Positions 55,860 to 64,000 of a DNA stretch of 64,000 nt are shown piece by piece; within the stretch, counting starts at the first letter, position 1; every line of letters begins with the position of its first letter. The notes below the pieces were generated by a model, which was not told the DNA's origin, ran no database searches, and saw only the letters and a program-made list of their open reading frames with translations. This DNA is from Shewanella abyssi (GTDB lineage: Bacteria > Pseudomonadota > Gammaproteobacteria > Enterobacterales > Shewanellaceae): positions 1 through 64,000 of the forward strand of contig NZ_JAKIKR010000022.1 in assembly GCF_023284025.1 (NCBI RefSeq), given 5' to 3'. Position numbers and translations under genes: made by a program.

Positions 55860-57035
55860 ATGGAACGGGCTATTAGGAACTTTTTAAGCCAAGAGTCAGC
55901 TGGCGGCATTCTTTTGATGATCGCAGTTGTGCTAGCAATGATTTTAGCAAACTCGCCACTAGCGGGAATGTACCAAGGTTTTCTTGATACAGAGATGCAA
56001 GTGCGTGTGGGCAGTTTAGATATTGATAAAACATTAATTCACTGGATTAATGATGGCCTTATGGCACTTTTCTTTATGCTTATTGGTTTAGAAGTGAAAA
56101 GAGAGCTGCTAGAAGGGGCATTATCGAGTAGAGCGCAGGCGTCATTACCGACCTTTGCTGCCATTGGGGGCATGGTTTTCCCTGCTGCTGTGTATCTTAT
56201 TTTTAACTACTCTGACCCTATTACACAAGTCGGCTGGGCTATTCCTGCTGCTACCGATATCGCTTTTGCGTTAGGGATCATGGCGCTTTTAGGAAGCCGA
56301 GTTCCGGTATCATTAAAAGTGTTCTTGCTAGCGTTGGCCATTATCGATGACCTAGGTGTGGTTGTTATCATCGCCTTGTTCTATAGCACAGATTTATCGA
56401 CGATAAGCTTAATGGTGGCTGCTGCAGCGATTGTTGGTCTGGTAGGACTCAACCGAAAAGGTGTTACCGCGCTCGGCCCCTACGGTGTATTAGGCATGAT
56501 CTTGTGGATAGCGGTATTGAAGTCAGGTGTTCATGCCACGTTAGCCGGCGTTATTATCGCTTTCTGTATTCCGCTGCGCGCTAAAGATGGTTCTTCACCA
56601 TCGGAAAGTTTAGAACATAGCCTGCACCCATGGAGTACGTTCATCATCTTGCCTATCTTCGCTTTCGCTAACGCTGGAGTAGATTTAAGTGGCATGAGCT
56701 TAAGTTCATTGTTATCGCCTGTACCATTAGGCATAGCATTGGGCCTACTTGTCGGTAAGCCATTGGGTATTATGCTATTTAGTTATCTTGCGGTAAAACT
56801 AAAGTTAGCTGTTTTACCTGATGGCGTCGGTTGGAATCAGATCACGCCAGTGGCAGTGATGTGTGGTATTGGTTTTACAATGTCTATGTTTATCTCTTCG
56901 CTTGCCTTTGTTGGTGAGGGGCAGGTATATGGCGATTATGCCAGACTGGGCATTCTATTAGGTTCATTTGCTTCGGCCGCAATAGGTTACTTTTGGTTAT
57001 CTAAAGTATTGCCAGAGAAAGGAGACAAAGCATGA
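55860..57035 (+). CDS. nhaA: Na+/H+ antiporter NhaA
   Basis: Electrogenic sodium export in exchange for protons across the inner membrane, important in salt and alkaline conditions. It has 391 residues with about 12 helices. The ion-binding aspartates lie in [19 protein letters not shown], and the pH-sensing N-terminal half includes [25 protein letters not shown]. An ATG at 55848 precedes the chosen ATG 55860 by four codons; GGAG 8 nt before 55860 and the homologous MERAIRNF start support it. The stop overlaps the next start by 4 nt. Confidence 0.95.
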   Translation: MERAIRNFLSQESAGGILLMIAVVLAMILANSPLAGMYQGFLDTEMQVRVGSLDIDKTLIHWINDGLMALFFMLIGLEVKRELLEGALSSRAQASLPTFAAIGGMVFPAAVYLIFNYSDPITQVGWAIPAATDIAFALGIMALLGSRVPVSLKVFLLALAIIDDLGVVVIIALFYSTDLSTISLMVAAAAIVGLVGLNRKGVTALGPYGVLGMILWIAVLKSGVHATLAGVIIAFCIPLRAKDGSSPSESLEHSLHPWSTFIILPIFAFANAGVDLSGMSLSSLLSPVPLGIALGLLVGKPLGIMLFSYLAVKLKLAVLPDGVGWNQITPVAVMCGIGFTMSMFISSLAFVGEGQVYGDYARLGILLGSFASAAIGYFWLSKVLPEKGDKA

Positions 57036-57415
57036 GAATAGCCCTATTAGCACTGGTATTAACACTAGGCTTTAGCACTGCTGTATCGGCGACACAGATT
57101 AAGGCCTGTAATGAAGATACAAAAGATGCCCACTGCCTGAACTACTTAGAAGGTGTCGTAGATGGCGCTCTTATGTATAAAGGCGCTGCAGTTGGTGAAC
57201 GTTTAGAGTCAGATAGTTACCAGTCTCGCGCGCTAAAATATCGAGGGGGTAAACGTTTTCAAGAAGCGAACCGTACCTTCTGTCAGAGCCGAATTCCTGA
57301 TAGAGACGTGCTAGTCGCAGGACTTGCTGAAGCCTTTAGCGTCGGCAAAATTGAAACTACAGATGATCTATCAACGGCAATGTTTGGTCTAATGGACTGC
57401 CAACGTTTAAAGTAG
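57032..57415 (+). CDS. Small exported protein coupled to nhaA
   Basis: A 127-residue protein with a signal peptide ([20 protein letters not shown]). Cysteines in [22 protein letters not shown] and later in FCQSRIP and LMDCQR give four in the mature chain, compatible with two disulfides in the periplasm. The C...YLxGVxDG pattern recalls the Rap1a/Tai immunity-protein fold, but I hold this loosely. The ATGA overlap with nhaA shows translational coupling; a terminator follows the stop. Function unknown. Confidence 0.75.
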   Translation: MRIALLALVLTLGFSTAVSATQIKACNEDTKDAHCLNYLEGVVDGALMYKGAAVGERLESDSYQSRALKYRGGKRFQEANRTFCQSRIPDRDVLVAGLAEAFSVGKIETTDDLSTAMFGLMDCQRLK

Positions 57416-57425
57416 CTCAATAGCA

Positions 57426-57457
57426 AAACAGGGTGGCATTTTTGTCACCCTGTTTTG
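57426..57457 (+). terminator. Terminator between the nhaA unit and nhaR
   Basis: Stem AAAACAGGGTG / CACCCTGTTTT around a 10-nt loop, 11 bp after the preceding stop. The following nhaR start lies 21 bp further on, so readthrough may still feed nhaR. Confidence 0.8.
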
Positions 57458-57477
57458 TATTAACAATGGCATTTAAT

Positions 57478-58386
57478 ATGGCAAACCTTAACTACAACCA
57501 TCTGTACTATTTCTGGATGATCCAAAAGAAAGGCTCGGTGGCGAAAGCAGCAGAAGCATTATGTTTAACACCGCAAACAGTAACAGGCCAAATCCGCGTG
57601 TTAGAAAATAGCCTTAAAGGGAGTTTATTTAAGCGCGTTGGCCGTTCTTTAGAGCCTACAGAACTCGGTGAGCTGGTATTTCGTTACGCAGATAAAATGT
57701 TTAGCCTTAGCTATGAGATGCTAGACCTTCTTAATTATCAAAAAGATGACAATATTCGATTTGAAGTAGGGATTGCCGCGGCATTGTCAAAAGCGCTCAC
57801 AAGCCGAGTATTGTTGTCAGTGGTTCCTAGTGATGGCTCGATGCATTTGGCCTGCTATGAGGCAACGCATGAAAGCTTAATGGAGCGGCTCAGAGCCCAT
57901 AAGTTGGATATGATTTTGTCTGATTGCGCCGGTGAAAGTCTTAAATACCCAGAGATCCTCTCTAAACAGCTAGGCGAGAGTGGTATTGCCTTTTTCGCTG
58001 CTGAGACCTATTCAAAACCGTTTCCTGAGTGTTTGGAACAAGGCAAATTACTTATACCTAGTCGAGGCACGTCTTTAGGGCAGCAGTTAGTGCGTTGGTT
58101 TGATGAAAAAAATCTAAACGTTAGTATATTAGGTGAGTTTGATGATGCTGCCATGATGAAAGCATTTGGTTTTTTCAAGCAAGGCATATTTGTTGCTCCG
58201 TCAATATACAAGCAAGATATTTTGGCCCACGGGATGACGCTACTGGGTGAAACTACGGATATTAAAGAGGTGTATCATGTGATGTTTGCTGAACGTATGA
58301 TCCAGCACCCAGCAGTTAAACGTCTATTGAGTACCGATTTTTCTGAACTGTTCGCGGGTAATGATGTGACAGTACAACAGCTATAA
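57478..58386 (+). CDS. nhaR: LysR-family activator NhaR
   Basis: Sodium-responsive activator of nhaA, 302 residues from ATG 57478. The N-terminal MANLNYNHLYYFWMIQKKG and the helix-turn-helix SVAKAAEALCLTPQTVTGQIRVLE are specific to NhaR. The effector domain follows. In-frame ATG codons at 57466 and 57433 (alternative start) would add 4 or 15 residues; the chosen start aligns with E. coli NhaR. Downstream of nhaA in the same direction, as in E. coli. Confidence 0.93.
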   Translation: MANLNYNHLYYFWMIQKKGSVAKAAEALCLTPQTVTGQIRVLENSLKGSLFKRVGRSLEPTELGELVFRYADKMFSLSYEMLDLLNYQKDDNIRFEVGIAAALSKALTSRVLLSVVPSDGSMHLACYEATHESLMERLRAHKLDMILSDCAGESLKYPEILSKQLGESGIAFFAAETYSKPFPECLEQGKLLIPSRGTSLGQQLVRWFDEKNLNVSILGEFDDAAMMKAFGFFKQGIFVAPSIYKQDILAHGMTLLGETTDIKEVYHVMFAERMIQHPAVKRLLSTDFSELFAGNDVTVQQL

Positions 58387-58463
58387 TCATACTCTCCTGT
58401 TAGGTGTATCCAGAGGCCATTTAGGTATACACTAGCGGCATTGTTAAAGATGGAGTAACAAAC

Positions 58464-58727
58464 TTGTCAGAATTAATGCCAGAACCCATGAAAATAGCAA
58501 GAGTCAGATGGGCTTGTCGTAGAGGCATGTTGGAGCTAGATGTGTTGTTACAACCTTTTGTTGAACAGCATTATGAAGCCATGTCTAGTGCTGACAAAAA
58601 TATTTTTGTTAGGCTGTTAGAGTCTGAAGACCCGGAGCTTTTTGCGTGGTTTATGGGACATGAGCTCTGCAAAAATCCTGAATTTGCTGAGATGATAATT
58701 AGAGTTCGTGGGCGCCCAGCAGCATAG
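58464..58727 (+). CDS. sdhE: Succinate dehydrogenase assembly factor SdhE (CptB)
   Basis: An 87-residue factor that promotes covalent flavinylation of the SdhA and FrdA subunits. The RGxxE motif is intact in WACRRGMLELDVLLQPF. The chain continues with FVRLLESEDPELFAWFMGH, typical of the family. Start TTG 58464 is supported by GGAG 8 nt upstream. The start of ygfX lies 20 nt inside its end, so the two are coupled. Confidence 0.93.
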   Translation: MSELMPEPMKIARVRWACRRGMLELDVLLQPFVEQHYEAMSSADKNIFVRLLESEDPELFAWFMGHELCKNPEFAEMIIRVRGRPAA

Positions 58728-59142
58728 TTTTCATCTTTCCAGCTCTTTCGACCAACGACTCTCGTTGGTCGTTGTTGCGAGTCTCTGTTTCAGCTCTTTT
58801 ATGATTTGGCCTTATGGTGAGTCATTGAGCTATCTTTTTTGTAAAGCACTAATCTTTATCTTATGTATCAGCTATTTTAGTTGGCAGTTTTGGCAACTAA
58901 AATACTGGTCTTGTCAGTTTATATTATCTGCAAAAGGTAATGGTCGACTTAACCAAAAGCACGGCTTTGTGATCAGAGGCAAACCTATTATTACACCGTT
59001 TGCGCTGATGTTTGATATCCAATGCGGGACTGAAGTCAAAAGGCTGTTGGTATGGGCTGATATGTTAGACGACACAAGCTATCGTCATCTGTGTCGTCTG
59101 TTGTTGCAATCTTATCAAAGCCGGCTCAATCCGTCTTTATGA
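58708..59142 (+). CDS. ygfX: YgfX/CptA-type membrane protein
   Basis: A 144-residue protein with two N-terminal membrane helices (about residues 18-35 and 38-58) and a cytoplasmic C-terminal domain. The linker and GNGRLNQKHGFVIRGKPIITPFALMF strand pattern fit the YgfX family. In E. coli the sdhE-ygfX pair was described as a toxin-antitoxin pair (CptAB), later revised for SdhE. The start is GTG 58708 within sdhE. The stop faces the nadB stop with 7 bp between. Confidence 0.85.
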   Translation: MGAQQHSFHLSSSFDQRLSLVVVASLCFSSFMIWPYGESLSYLFCKALIFILCISYFSWQFWQLKYWSCQFILSAKGNGRLNQKHGFVIRGKPIITPFALMFDIQCGTEVKRLLVWADMLDDTSYRHLCRLLLQSYQSRLNPSL

Positions 59143-59149
59143 AGCTTGC

Positions 59150-60760
59150 TTATTTGGGCTGTAATATTGTCGGTTTAGACAAGGGATCTTTATTCGGATG
59201 ATCGATGTTGTAGTGCAAGCCGCGACTCTCTTTTCGCTCCATTGCACAGCGGATAATAAGTTCAGCAACTTGGACTAGGTTACGCAGCTCTAGCAGGTTA
59301 TTACTGACTCTAAAGTTGCTGTAATACTCTTGGATCTCTTGCTGTAGCATGGCGCATCGTCTTAAGGCGCGCTCTAAACGTTTATCGGAGCGAACGATAC
59401 CAACGTAATCCCACATAAATAACCGCAGTTCATGCCAGTTATGGGCGATAACAACCTCTTCATCTGAATTTGAGACTTGGCTTTCATCCCAAGCCGGAAG
59501 TGTGCCCGGCATCGGGATCTTTCCCAGTTGGCTTTCAATGTCTTCGGCTGCGGCTCTGGCAAAAACCAGGCATTCAAGTAATGAATTACTGGCAAGGCGG
59601 TTGGCACCGTGCAGGCCTGTATAGGCGACTTCACCGATGGCATATAAACCATTTAAATCAGTCTGACCATGGAGGTCGGTCATCACACCACCACAGGTAT
59701 AGTGTGCAGCAGGCACGACTGGAATGGGATCAGTGGTTATATCGATACCAAACTCAAGACAGCGCTTATGAATGGTCGGGAAGTGCTTAATAACAAAATC
59801 TGCCGGTTTATGACTAATGTCTAAATAGACACAATCTGAGCCTAACCGTTTCATCTCAAAGTCAATTGCACGAGCGACAATATCACGCGGCGCCAGTTCG
59901 GCTCTGTCATCAAATTCAGGCATAAAGCGGGAGCCATCAGGTCGACGTAAAAATGCGCCTTCGCCTCTTAAGGCTTCTGTCAGCAAAAAGTTACGTGCAT
60001 CTGCGTGATATAAGCAAGTCGGGTGAAATTGATTAAATTCCATGTTGGCAATCCGGCAACCAGATCGCCAAGCCATAGCAATGCCGTCGCCTGAGGCGAC
60101 ATCAGGATTTGATGTGTACTGGTATACTTTCGAGCAGCCACCCGTCGCCAACGCGACGAAACGTGCTTTTACTGTCTCGACCTGTTCTAAATTACGGTTC
60201 CAGATATAAGCACCCTGTACTCGGTTACCAGGACGGTTTAGCTTACGAGTGGTGATTAAATCAATGGCATTGTAGCGTTCTAGTACCTGAATATTTGGGT
60301 GGCGTCTTGCTTGCTCTTGCAGTGTGACTTGTACTTCTTTACCTGTGGCATCAGCGGCATGCAAAATACGGCGATGGCTATGACCGCCTTCGCGGGTTAA
60401 ATGATAAGGCGCATCTTCCGGACTGCCATCTGTCGTTTCCTCTTTATCGAAGGCAACACCGCATTCGATTAACCATTGCATGGCGGCTCTTGCATTTTCA
60501 GCGGTAAACTTAACGACTGGCTCGTCACAAAGTCCTGCTCCAGCAACTAAAGTATCAGCAACATGGGACTCAATGGTGTCATTTTCGTCAAAAACAGAGG
60601 CGATACCGCCCTGAGCATAATAGGTTGAACCTTCGCTAAGTGGACCTTTGGAAAGTAAAATAACTTTAGAATTTTCAGCAAGATGTAGAGCTAAAGTGAG
60701 GCCGGCAGCACCACTGCCAATAACCAAAATGTCAGATTGGTGTTCAACTACTTGTTTCAT
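59150..60760 (-). CDS. nadB: L-aspartate oxidase
   Basis: First step of de novo NAD synthesis: FAD-dependent oxidation of L-aspartate to iminoaspartate. It has 536 residues. The N-terminal FAD motif [20 protein letters not shown] is followed by [19 protein letters not shown] and [21 protein letters not shown] substrate segments, [30 protein letters not shown], the catalytic Arg region ([11 protein letters not shown]), and [37 protein letters not shown]. Divergent from the rpoE operon, as in related species. Confidence 0.96.
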   Translation of the reverse strand: MKQVVEHQSDILVIGSGAAGLTLALHLAENSKVILLSKGPLSEGSTYYAQGGIASVFDENDTIESHVADTLVAGAGLCDEPVVKFTAENARAAMQWLIECGVAFDKEETTDGSPEDAPYHLTREGGHSHRRILHAADATGKEVQVTLQEQARRHPNIQVLERYNAIDLITTRKLNRPGNRVQGAYIWNRNLEQVETVKARFVALATGGCSKVYQYTSNPDVASGDGIAMAWRSGCRIANMEFNQFHPTCLYHADARNFLLTEALRGEGAFLRRPDGSRFMPEFDDRAELAPRDIVARAIDFEMKRLGSDCVYLDISHKPADFVIKHFPTIHKRCLEFGIDITTDPIPVVPAAHYTCGGVMTDLHGQTDLNGLYAIGEVAYTGLHGANRLASNSLLECLVFARAAAEDIESQLGKIPMPGTLPAWDESQVSNSDEEVVIAHNWHELRLFMWDYVGIVRSDKRLERALRRCAMLQQEIQEYYSNFRVSNNLLELRNLVQVAELIIRCAMERKESRGLHYNIDHPNKDPLSKPTILQPK

Positions 60761-60792
60761 CAGGTATCATAGAGTGATCTGGGAGTTAGACC

Positions 60793-60930
60793 ATGTTAAA
60801 CCAAGATGCTGCATATGGATACTTATCAGGGTTCATTTCTGTTTGGTTTAGCTTCTACACGGGCTTTATCTTTGTTGTGTTAGGTGCATATTGTCTCATT
60901 CTCCCTGATGAATTTGCAGGTATTTGGTAG
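60793..60930 (+). CDS. Possible 45-residue single-pass membrane protein
   Basis: Short frame starting at ATG 60793 with GGGAG 7 nt upstream, stop TAG at 60928-60930. The peptide is MLNQDAAYGYLSGF followed by a strongly hydrophobic helix (SVWFSFYTGFIFVVLG) and a short acidic C-terminus (LPDEFAGIW). Composition and ribosome-binding site favour a real small membrane protein. Against it, the start is only 32 bp from the divergent nadB start, which leaves no room for two promoters unless they overlap coding sequence. Confidence 0.4.
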   Translation: MLNQDAAYGYLSGFISVWFSFYTGFIFVVLGAYCLILPDEFAGIW

Positions 60931-61120
60931 CTTAAAATAGCAAGGTAGCGTTAATTTGAATGTGGGAGAGTGCATATTGAGTGCAGATATGCTGATGATA
61001 AGAAACTAATTGTCCAATAAACTGTGGCGGAAAGCAGTTTGTTAGCCTGATATTAGGCTGTTGATAGAGTATTAGTTTACTTCCCCTTAAAAGAAAATGA
61101 CATTTTTGCAAATTTTTATA

Positions 61121-61147
61121 GAACTTTTTTGAAACTCGCTAGTCTAC
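61121..61147 (+). promoter_or_regulatory. Sigma-E-like promoter of rpoE
   Basis: GAACTT at 61121-61126 (preceded by A; consensus GGAACTT) and GTCTAC at 61142-61147 (consensus GTCTAA-like) with a 15-bp spacer. It lies 63 bp upstream of rpoE and fits autoregulation by sigma-E. The remainder of the gap 60931-61209 shows no other feature. Confidence 0.75.
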
Positions 61148-61209
61148 ATAAGTGAATATGATTCGAGCGGCTGAGAAATCAGTATTAGATTTAGGAGTAG
61201 TCGGCTCGG

Positions 61210-61788
61210 ATGAGTGGACAAATAAGTGATCAACAGTTAGTTGAGCGCGTACAGCGTGGTGATAAAAACGCTTTTAACCTTTTGGTACTAAAATATCAAA
61301 ACAAGGTCGCAAATTTGATATCGCGTTATGTGCGAAATCAAGCTGACGTTGCAGATGTGTCGCAAGAAGCTTTTATTAAAGCCTATCGAGCGTTACCGAA
61401 CTTTAGGGGTGAAAGTGCGTTCTACACATGGTTGTATCGCATTGCAGTCAATACTGCAAAGAATCATCTGGTCGCACAAGGGCGTCGAACGCCTGCGAAT
61501 GATGTCGATGTTGAAGAAGCTGAATATTATGATGGCAGTGACGCGTTAAAGGAGTTTGCATCTCCCGAACGGTTAGTCTTGTCAGAAGAGATTCAAAAGG
61601 TCGTTTTCGACACTTTAGATACATTGCCAGAAGAATTAAAGATGGCAATCTCACTGAGAGAACTTGATGGTATGAGTTACGAAGAGATTGCTAATGTCAT
61701 GGATTGCCCTGTAGGCACTGTAAGGTCACGGATCTTCAGAGCGCGAGAGGCAATCGATAAAAAGCTTAAGCCGTTGCTAGAAAACTAG
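61210..61788 (+). CDS. rpoE: RNA polymerase sigma-E factor
   Basis: ECF sigma factor of the envelope stress response, 192 residues. Region 2 includes NLLVLKYQNKVANLISRYVRNQADVADVSQEAFIKAYRALPNF and region 4 SLRELDGMSYEEIANVMDCPVGTVRSRIFRAREAI. The length and sequence match the E. coli type closely. First gene of rpoE-rseA-rseB-rseC, preceded by a sigma-E-type promoter, and followed by rseA after 25 bp. Confidence 0.97.
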   Translation: MSGQISDQQLVERVQRGDKNAFNLLVLKYQNKVANLISRYVRNQADVADVSQEAFIKAYRALPNFRGESAFYTWLYRIAVNTAKNHLVAQGRRTPANDVDVEEAEYYDGSDALKEFASPERLVLSEEIQKVVFDTLDTLPEELKMAISLRELDGMSYEEIANVMDCPVGTVRSRIFRAREAIDKKLKPLLEN

Positions 61789-61813
61789 CACCCTTGATAA
61801 AGATAGGTGAAAA

Positions 61814-62410
61814 ATGGATAAATTAGGTCAGGAATGGGTATCTGCTGCAGTCGATGGTGAACTCGACGAGCAAATGTTAGCTGAGTTAGCGGCTGACGTA
61901 GATTCCCATGAACAGTGGCGTGATTATCATATGATTGGTGATGCAATGCGTGGTGAATTACCGCAAACAGTATCAGTGGATCTCAGTGCCAGTATTATGG
62001 CCGTTATTGATGAAGAGCCAGCAATTATCGCTCCTAAGCAATCGACAGTTAAAGCCAAGCCTGCAATAAGTAACGTTGTGCCATTTTTCAAACAATTTGG
62101 CCAATATGCAATTGCTGCATCGGTAGCTATGGTCGCCGTGGTAGGTGTACAGAATTATAATCAAGAGACATTGCTTGATAATTCACCATTACCTGTTTTG
62201 AATACTCGTCCATTAATTGGTAGCGCATCGCCAGTAAGCCTGCAAACTGGCGCAGTTCAGCAAAACCAGAGCTATACCAATGAGCAAGTTGTTGACCAGC
62301 GTCGTCGTATCAATGCCTATATTCAAGATCATTTGTTACAACAGAGATTGAATAATGGTGTCAATATAGAGGACAATAGCGAGGTAGATACAATACCTGT
62401 CAATCAGTAA
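61814..62410 (+). CDS. rseA: Anti-sigma-E factor RseA
   Basis: Inner-membrane protein that holds sigma-E until it is cleaved by DegS and RseP. It has 198 residues. The N-terminal cytoplasmic domain (LGQEWVSAAVDGELDE...HEQWRDYHMIGDAMRGE) binds sigma-E. A transmembrane helix lies near residues 96-113 (GQYAIAASVAMVAVVGVQ), followed by a periplasmic tail that binds RseB. Position after rpoE confirms the call. Confidence 0.94.
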   Translation: MDKLGQEWVSAAVDGELDEQMLAELAADVDSHEQWRDYHMIGDAMRGELPQTVSVDLSASIMAVIDEEPAIIAPKQSTVKAKPAISNVVPFFKQFGQYAIAASVAMVAVVGVQNYNQETLLDNSPLPVLNTRPLIGSASPVSLQTGAVQQNQSYTNEQVVDQRRRINAYIQDHLLQQRLNNGVNIEDNSEVDTIPVNQ

Positions 62411-62422
62411 CAAGGAGTTAGC

Positions 62423-63355
62423 TTGCGTCTAATCCTATTGGCTATCTTAGCCATAAGTCTTCCCGCGATGGCGCAGGAAGACATATCCGCCAAAGCTTGG
62501 CTAGAAAATATGAGCCAAGCACTGCGTGAACAAGAATTCAAAATATCCCTTATCCAAATTCAAGCCGATCATATTCGTCCGTTGGTGTATATCCATGGCA
62601 AGGTAAATGGTCAAGAAGTGGCATTTTTAGAGCATCTCAATGGACCACCAAAGAACGCGGTGCGTGTCGGGAATACCGTCACCTTTATTGAGCACGATCA
62701 ACCCGCCTATAGTGTCCATGCAAACCGCATTCAAGGTGTCATTCCAGCCGCTTTTGCTGATGATGTCTCTAAGCTTGAAGCGGGTTATAAGTTTGTGTTG
62801 GGTGGCCGTAGCAGAATAGCCGGAAGACCAGGGCAGTTAGTGCGCATTATTCCCAATGATACTAATCGTTATGGTTATCAAGTCTGGTTAGATATGGACA
62901 CCTATTTACCACTGCGACTCGATATGATTAACAACGATAAGCAGCTATTAGAGCAGCTTATGGTGGTTGAACTGCTAGTGTTGGAAGAGGTGCCTTCGAT
63001 ATTGAAAGAGGCACACAAGCAAGAATGGCCTGCTGTTATGGCGCAGTCTGAGCGTGCTGGTGCAGAAGATTGGCAGTTCGGCTGGTTACCAGAAGGCTTT
63101 AAAGTACTGGTAAAAGATCAGCATCGACTCATTGGCAGCAAGGAGGCGGTTGAGTACATTGCCATTAGTGATGGTTTAGCCAGTATCTCTGTCTATGTAG
63201 CCAAAGCAGGTGAAGCACCACTGCCCGACGAACTTGTCACACGTAATGGCTTATCACTTGCCAGTGAACGTGTTGGTAATGCTGAGGTTGTTGCTGTGGG
63301 TAAAGTGCCTGCGGAAACATTGAGCCGTATCGCCAAAAGCATCATGCTGCAGTAA
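62423..63355 (+). CDS. rseB: Periplasmic sigma-E regulator RseB
   Basis: Periplasmic protein that binds RseA and protects it from DegS, released by lipopolysaccharide or lipoprotein signals. It has 310 residues. The start is TTG 62423 with AGGAG 7 nt before. The signal peptide (LRLILLAILAISLPAMAQE) is followed by the LolA-like N-terminal domain (AKAWLENMSQALREQEFKISLI...) and a C-terminal domain with DWQFGWLPEGFKVLVKDQH. No odd feature. Confidence 0.94.
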   Translation: MRLILLAILAISLPAMAQEDISAKAWLENMSQALREQEFKISLIQIQADHIRPLVYIHGKVNGQEVAFLEHLNGPPKNAVRVGNTVTFIEHDQPAYSVHANRIQGVIPAAFADDVSKLEAGYKFVLGGRSRIAGRPGQLVRIIPNDTNRYGYQVWLDMDTYLPLRLDMINNDKQLLEQLMVVELLVLEEVPSILKEAHKQEWPAVMAQSERAGAEDWQFGWLPEGFKVLVKDQHRLIGSKEAVEYIAISDGLASISVYVAKAGEAPLPDELVTRNGLSLASERVGNAEVVAVGKVPAETLSRIAKSIMLQ

Positions 63356-63362
63356 GGTTTTT

Positions 63363-63441
63363 ATACCCGTTCTACGTTAATACGCCTAGAACTGAGCTGG
63401 CACAACGTCTCTGAAATGAGCATTTTCAAGTTGAATGGGTA
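63363..63441. mobile_element. 79-bp MITE-like unit between rseB and rseC
   Basis: Ends ATACCCGTTCTACG and (as reverse complement) TACCCATTCAACTT form imperfect inverted repeats. The sequence, reversed, matches 27735-27814 almost throughout (ACTTGAAAATGCTC, TTTCAGAG-CGTTGTGCCAG and ATTAACGTAG). It lies 7 bp after the rseB stop and 6 bp before the rseC start, so it fills the whole gap. Confidence 0.8.
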
Positions 63442-63447
63442 CATATT

Positions 63448-63912
63448 ATGATGGAAGAGGTTGCCAAAGTTGTCGCAAACAGCAACTCTGGCTGGGTCGT
63501 TGTTGAGGTTGAGATGAAGAGTGCCTGTAATCACTGTGAAAGTAGTGATTCTTGTGGCACATCAGCTGTCGCGAAAGCCTTTTCTGCAAAAGTTCAGCGT
63601 TTTTCGATTCAAACTGAGGGTGTTTTTGCTCAAGGGGAGCGCCTAAAGCTTGGCCTTCCTGAAAGCGTCATTCTAAAAGCCGCTTTATTGGTTTATATCC
63701 TGCCATTGTTAGGTTTCTTTATCGGCGCTTATAGTGGCAACCTCTTTGCAATAGGTTTAGAGGTAAATCAAGACCTGTTATCGATTGCAGGGGCGCTCAT
63801 TGGTGGCGTTAGTGCTTGGGCTATAGGCAAAAAATGGGCGATAGCTTTAGAGGAAAAGGCACTGCCAATCATCATTAAATCGCTTGGCAGACCAATAGAT
63901 ATAGCACAATAA
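63448..63912 (+). CDS. rseC: SoxR-reducing/RseC family protein
   Basis: Inner-membrane protein of the RseC family, 154 residues; a positive effect on sigma-E has been reported for E. coli RseC. The cysteine cluster MKSACNHCESSDSCGTS near residues 28-42 fits the family's metal- or Fe-S-binding motif. Two transmembrane helices (about 76-98 and 103-125) follow. Start ATG 63448 or the adjacent ATG 63451; no clear Shine-Dalgarno because the MITE-like unit lies directly upstream. Last gene of the rpoE operon. Confidence 0.93.
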   Translation: MMEEVAKVVANSNSGWVVVEVEMKSACNHCESSDSCGTSAVAKAFSAKVQRFSIQTEGVFAQGERLKLGLPESVILKAALLVYILPLLGFFIGAYSGNLFAIGLEVNQDLLSIAGALIGGVSAWAIGKKWAIALEEKALPIIIKSLGRPIDIAQ

Positions 63913-63965
63913 CCGCAGTTACCTAGCCGCAGTTTTAATATTCCATTGCAAAATCATTTTAAAAA

Positions 63966-63994
63966 TTGGTATTAAAGCCGCAATCGGGTACAAT
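63966..63994 (+). promoter_or_regulatory. Sigma-70-type promoter, probably for the next gene outside the window
   Basis: TTGGTA at 63966-63971 and TACAAT at 63989-63994 with an exact 17-bp spacer. It lies about 55 bp after rseC. By synteny the following gene would be lepA, which is outside this window. Confidence 0.6.
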
Positions 63995-64000
63995 TCTGCA

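Noticed and set aside
58464..59142. sdhE-ygfX as a toxin-antitoxin system
   Set aside because: The older CptAB naming suggests this, but SdhE carries the flavinylation motif RGxxE and is best read as an SDH assembly factor.

Overview
The window is a stretch of a gammaproteobacterial chromosome that I assign to a marine Shewanella. The assignment rests on gene content and order: gltB-gltD, a YhcC-type radical SAM gene, a free-standing Hpt gene (hptA), oxyR, a class III adenylate cyclase, mutH, rppH, ptsP, a TSUP permease, thyA, nhaA, nhaR, sdhE, ygfX, nadB and rpoE-rseABC follow one another as I recall them in Shewanella. No rRNA or tRNA gene, CRISPR array or prophage was recognised.

Layout. 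(1) 1-3.7 kb: a CLC chloride channel cut by the left edge, a membrane-anchored coiled-coil protein overlapping erpA, and two small conserved proteins. (2) 3.8-14.1 kb: accessory block of aquaporin, alkaline phosphatase, S9 peptidase, TonB-dependent receptor and a CadC-like transmembrane regulator with a beta-propeller sensor; the last three look like one nutrient-scavenging module. (3) 14.1-22.0 kb: anmK, an M23 endopeptidase, tyrS, small exported proteins, a TRIC channel, a CbiB-family protein and mtnN. (4) 22.1-24.3 kb: mobile island with a dispersed repeat, a Y1/RAYT-type transposase and the 3' end of a group II intron with intact domains V and VI. (5) 24.3-31.9 kb: GNAT and MarR genes, a TorF-type porin with a BCCT transporter, and betI-betB-betA with a perfect BetI-like palindrome. 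(6) 32.5-39.3 kb: a secreted M43 metalloprotease with PKD repeats and a GlyGly-CTERM-like tail, a relic of the transposase element, a nucleoside hydrolase facing a DeoR-HTH/ribokinase fusion, and a repeat-rich gap. (7) 39.3-64 kb: the conserved core listed above, ending just before the expected position of lepA.

How the genes work together. The bet genes with the BCCT transporter form a choline-to-betaine osmoprotection unit. The nucleoside hydrolase frees ribose that the HTH-ribokinase fusion can phosphorylate and perhaps sense. rpoE-rseABC is the envelope-stress unit and carries its own sigma-E-like promoter. nhaA and nhaR handle sodium stress.

Most notable points: a cluster of DnaA boxes in the roughly 690-bp mutH-rppH gap that may be a DARS2-type chromosomal element; absence of lgt from its usual place before thyA, together with a long 283-residue ThyA; the truncated group II intron; the transposase gene whose Shine-Dalgarno can be hidden by an inverted repeat; a small terminal-inverted-repeat element found both in the choline locus and directly before rseC; and the DeoR-ribokinase fusion. 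All functional statements rest on reading the sequence and on recalled family knowledge; no database search was run.
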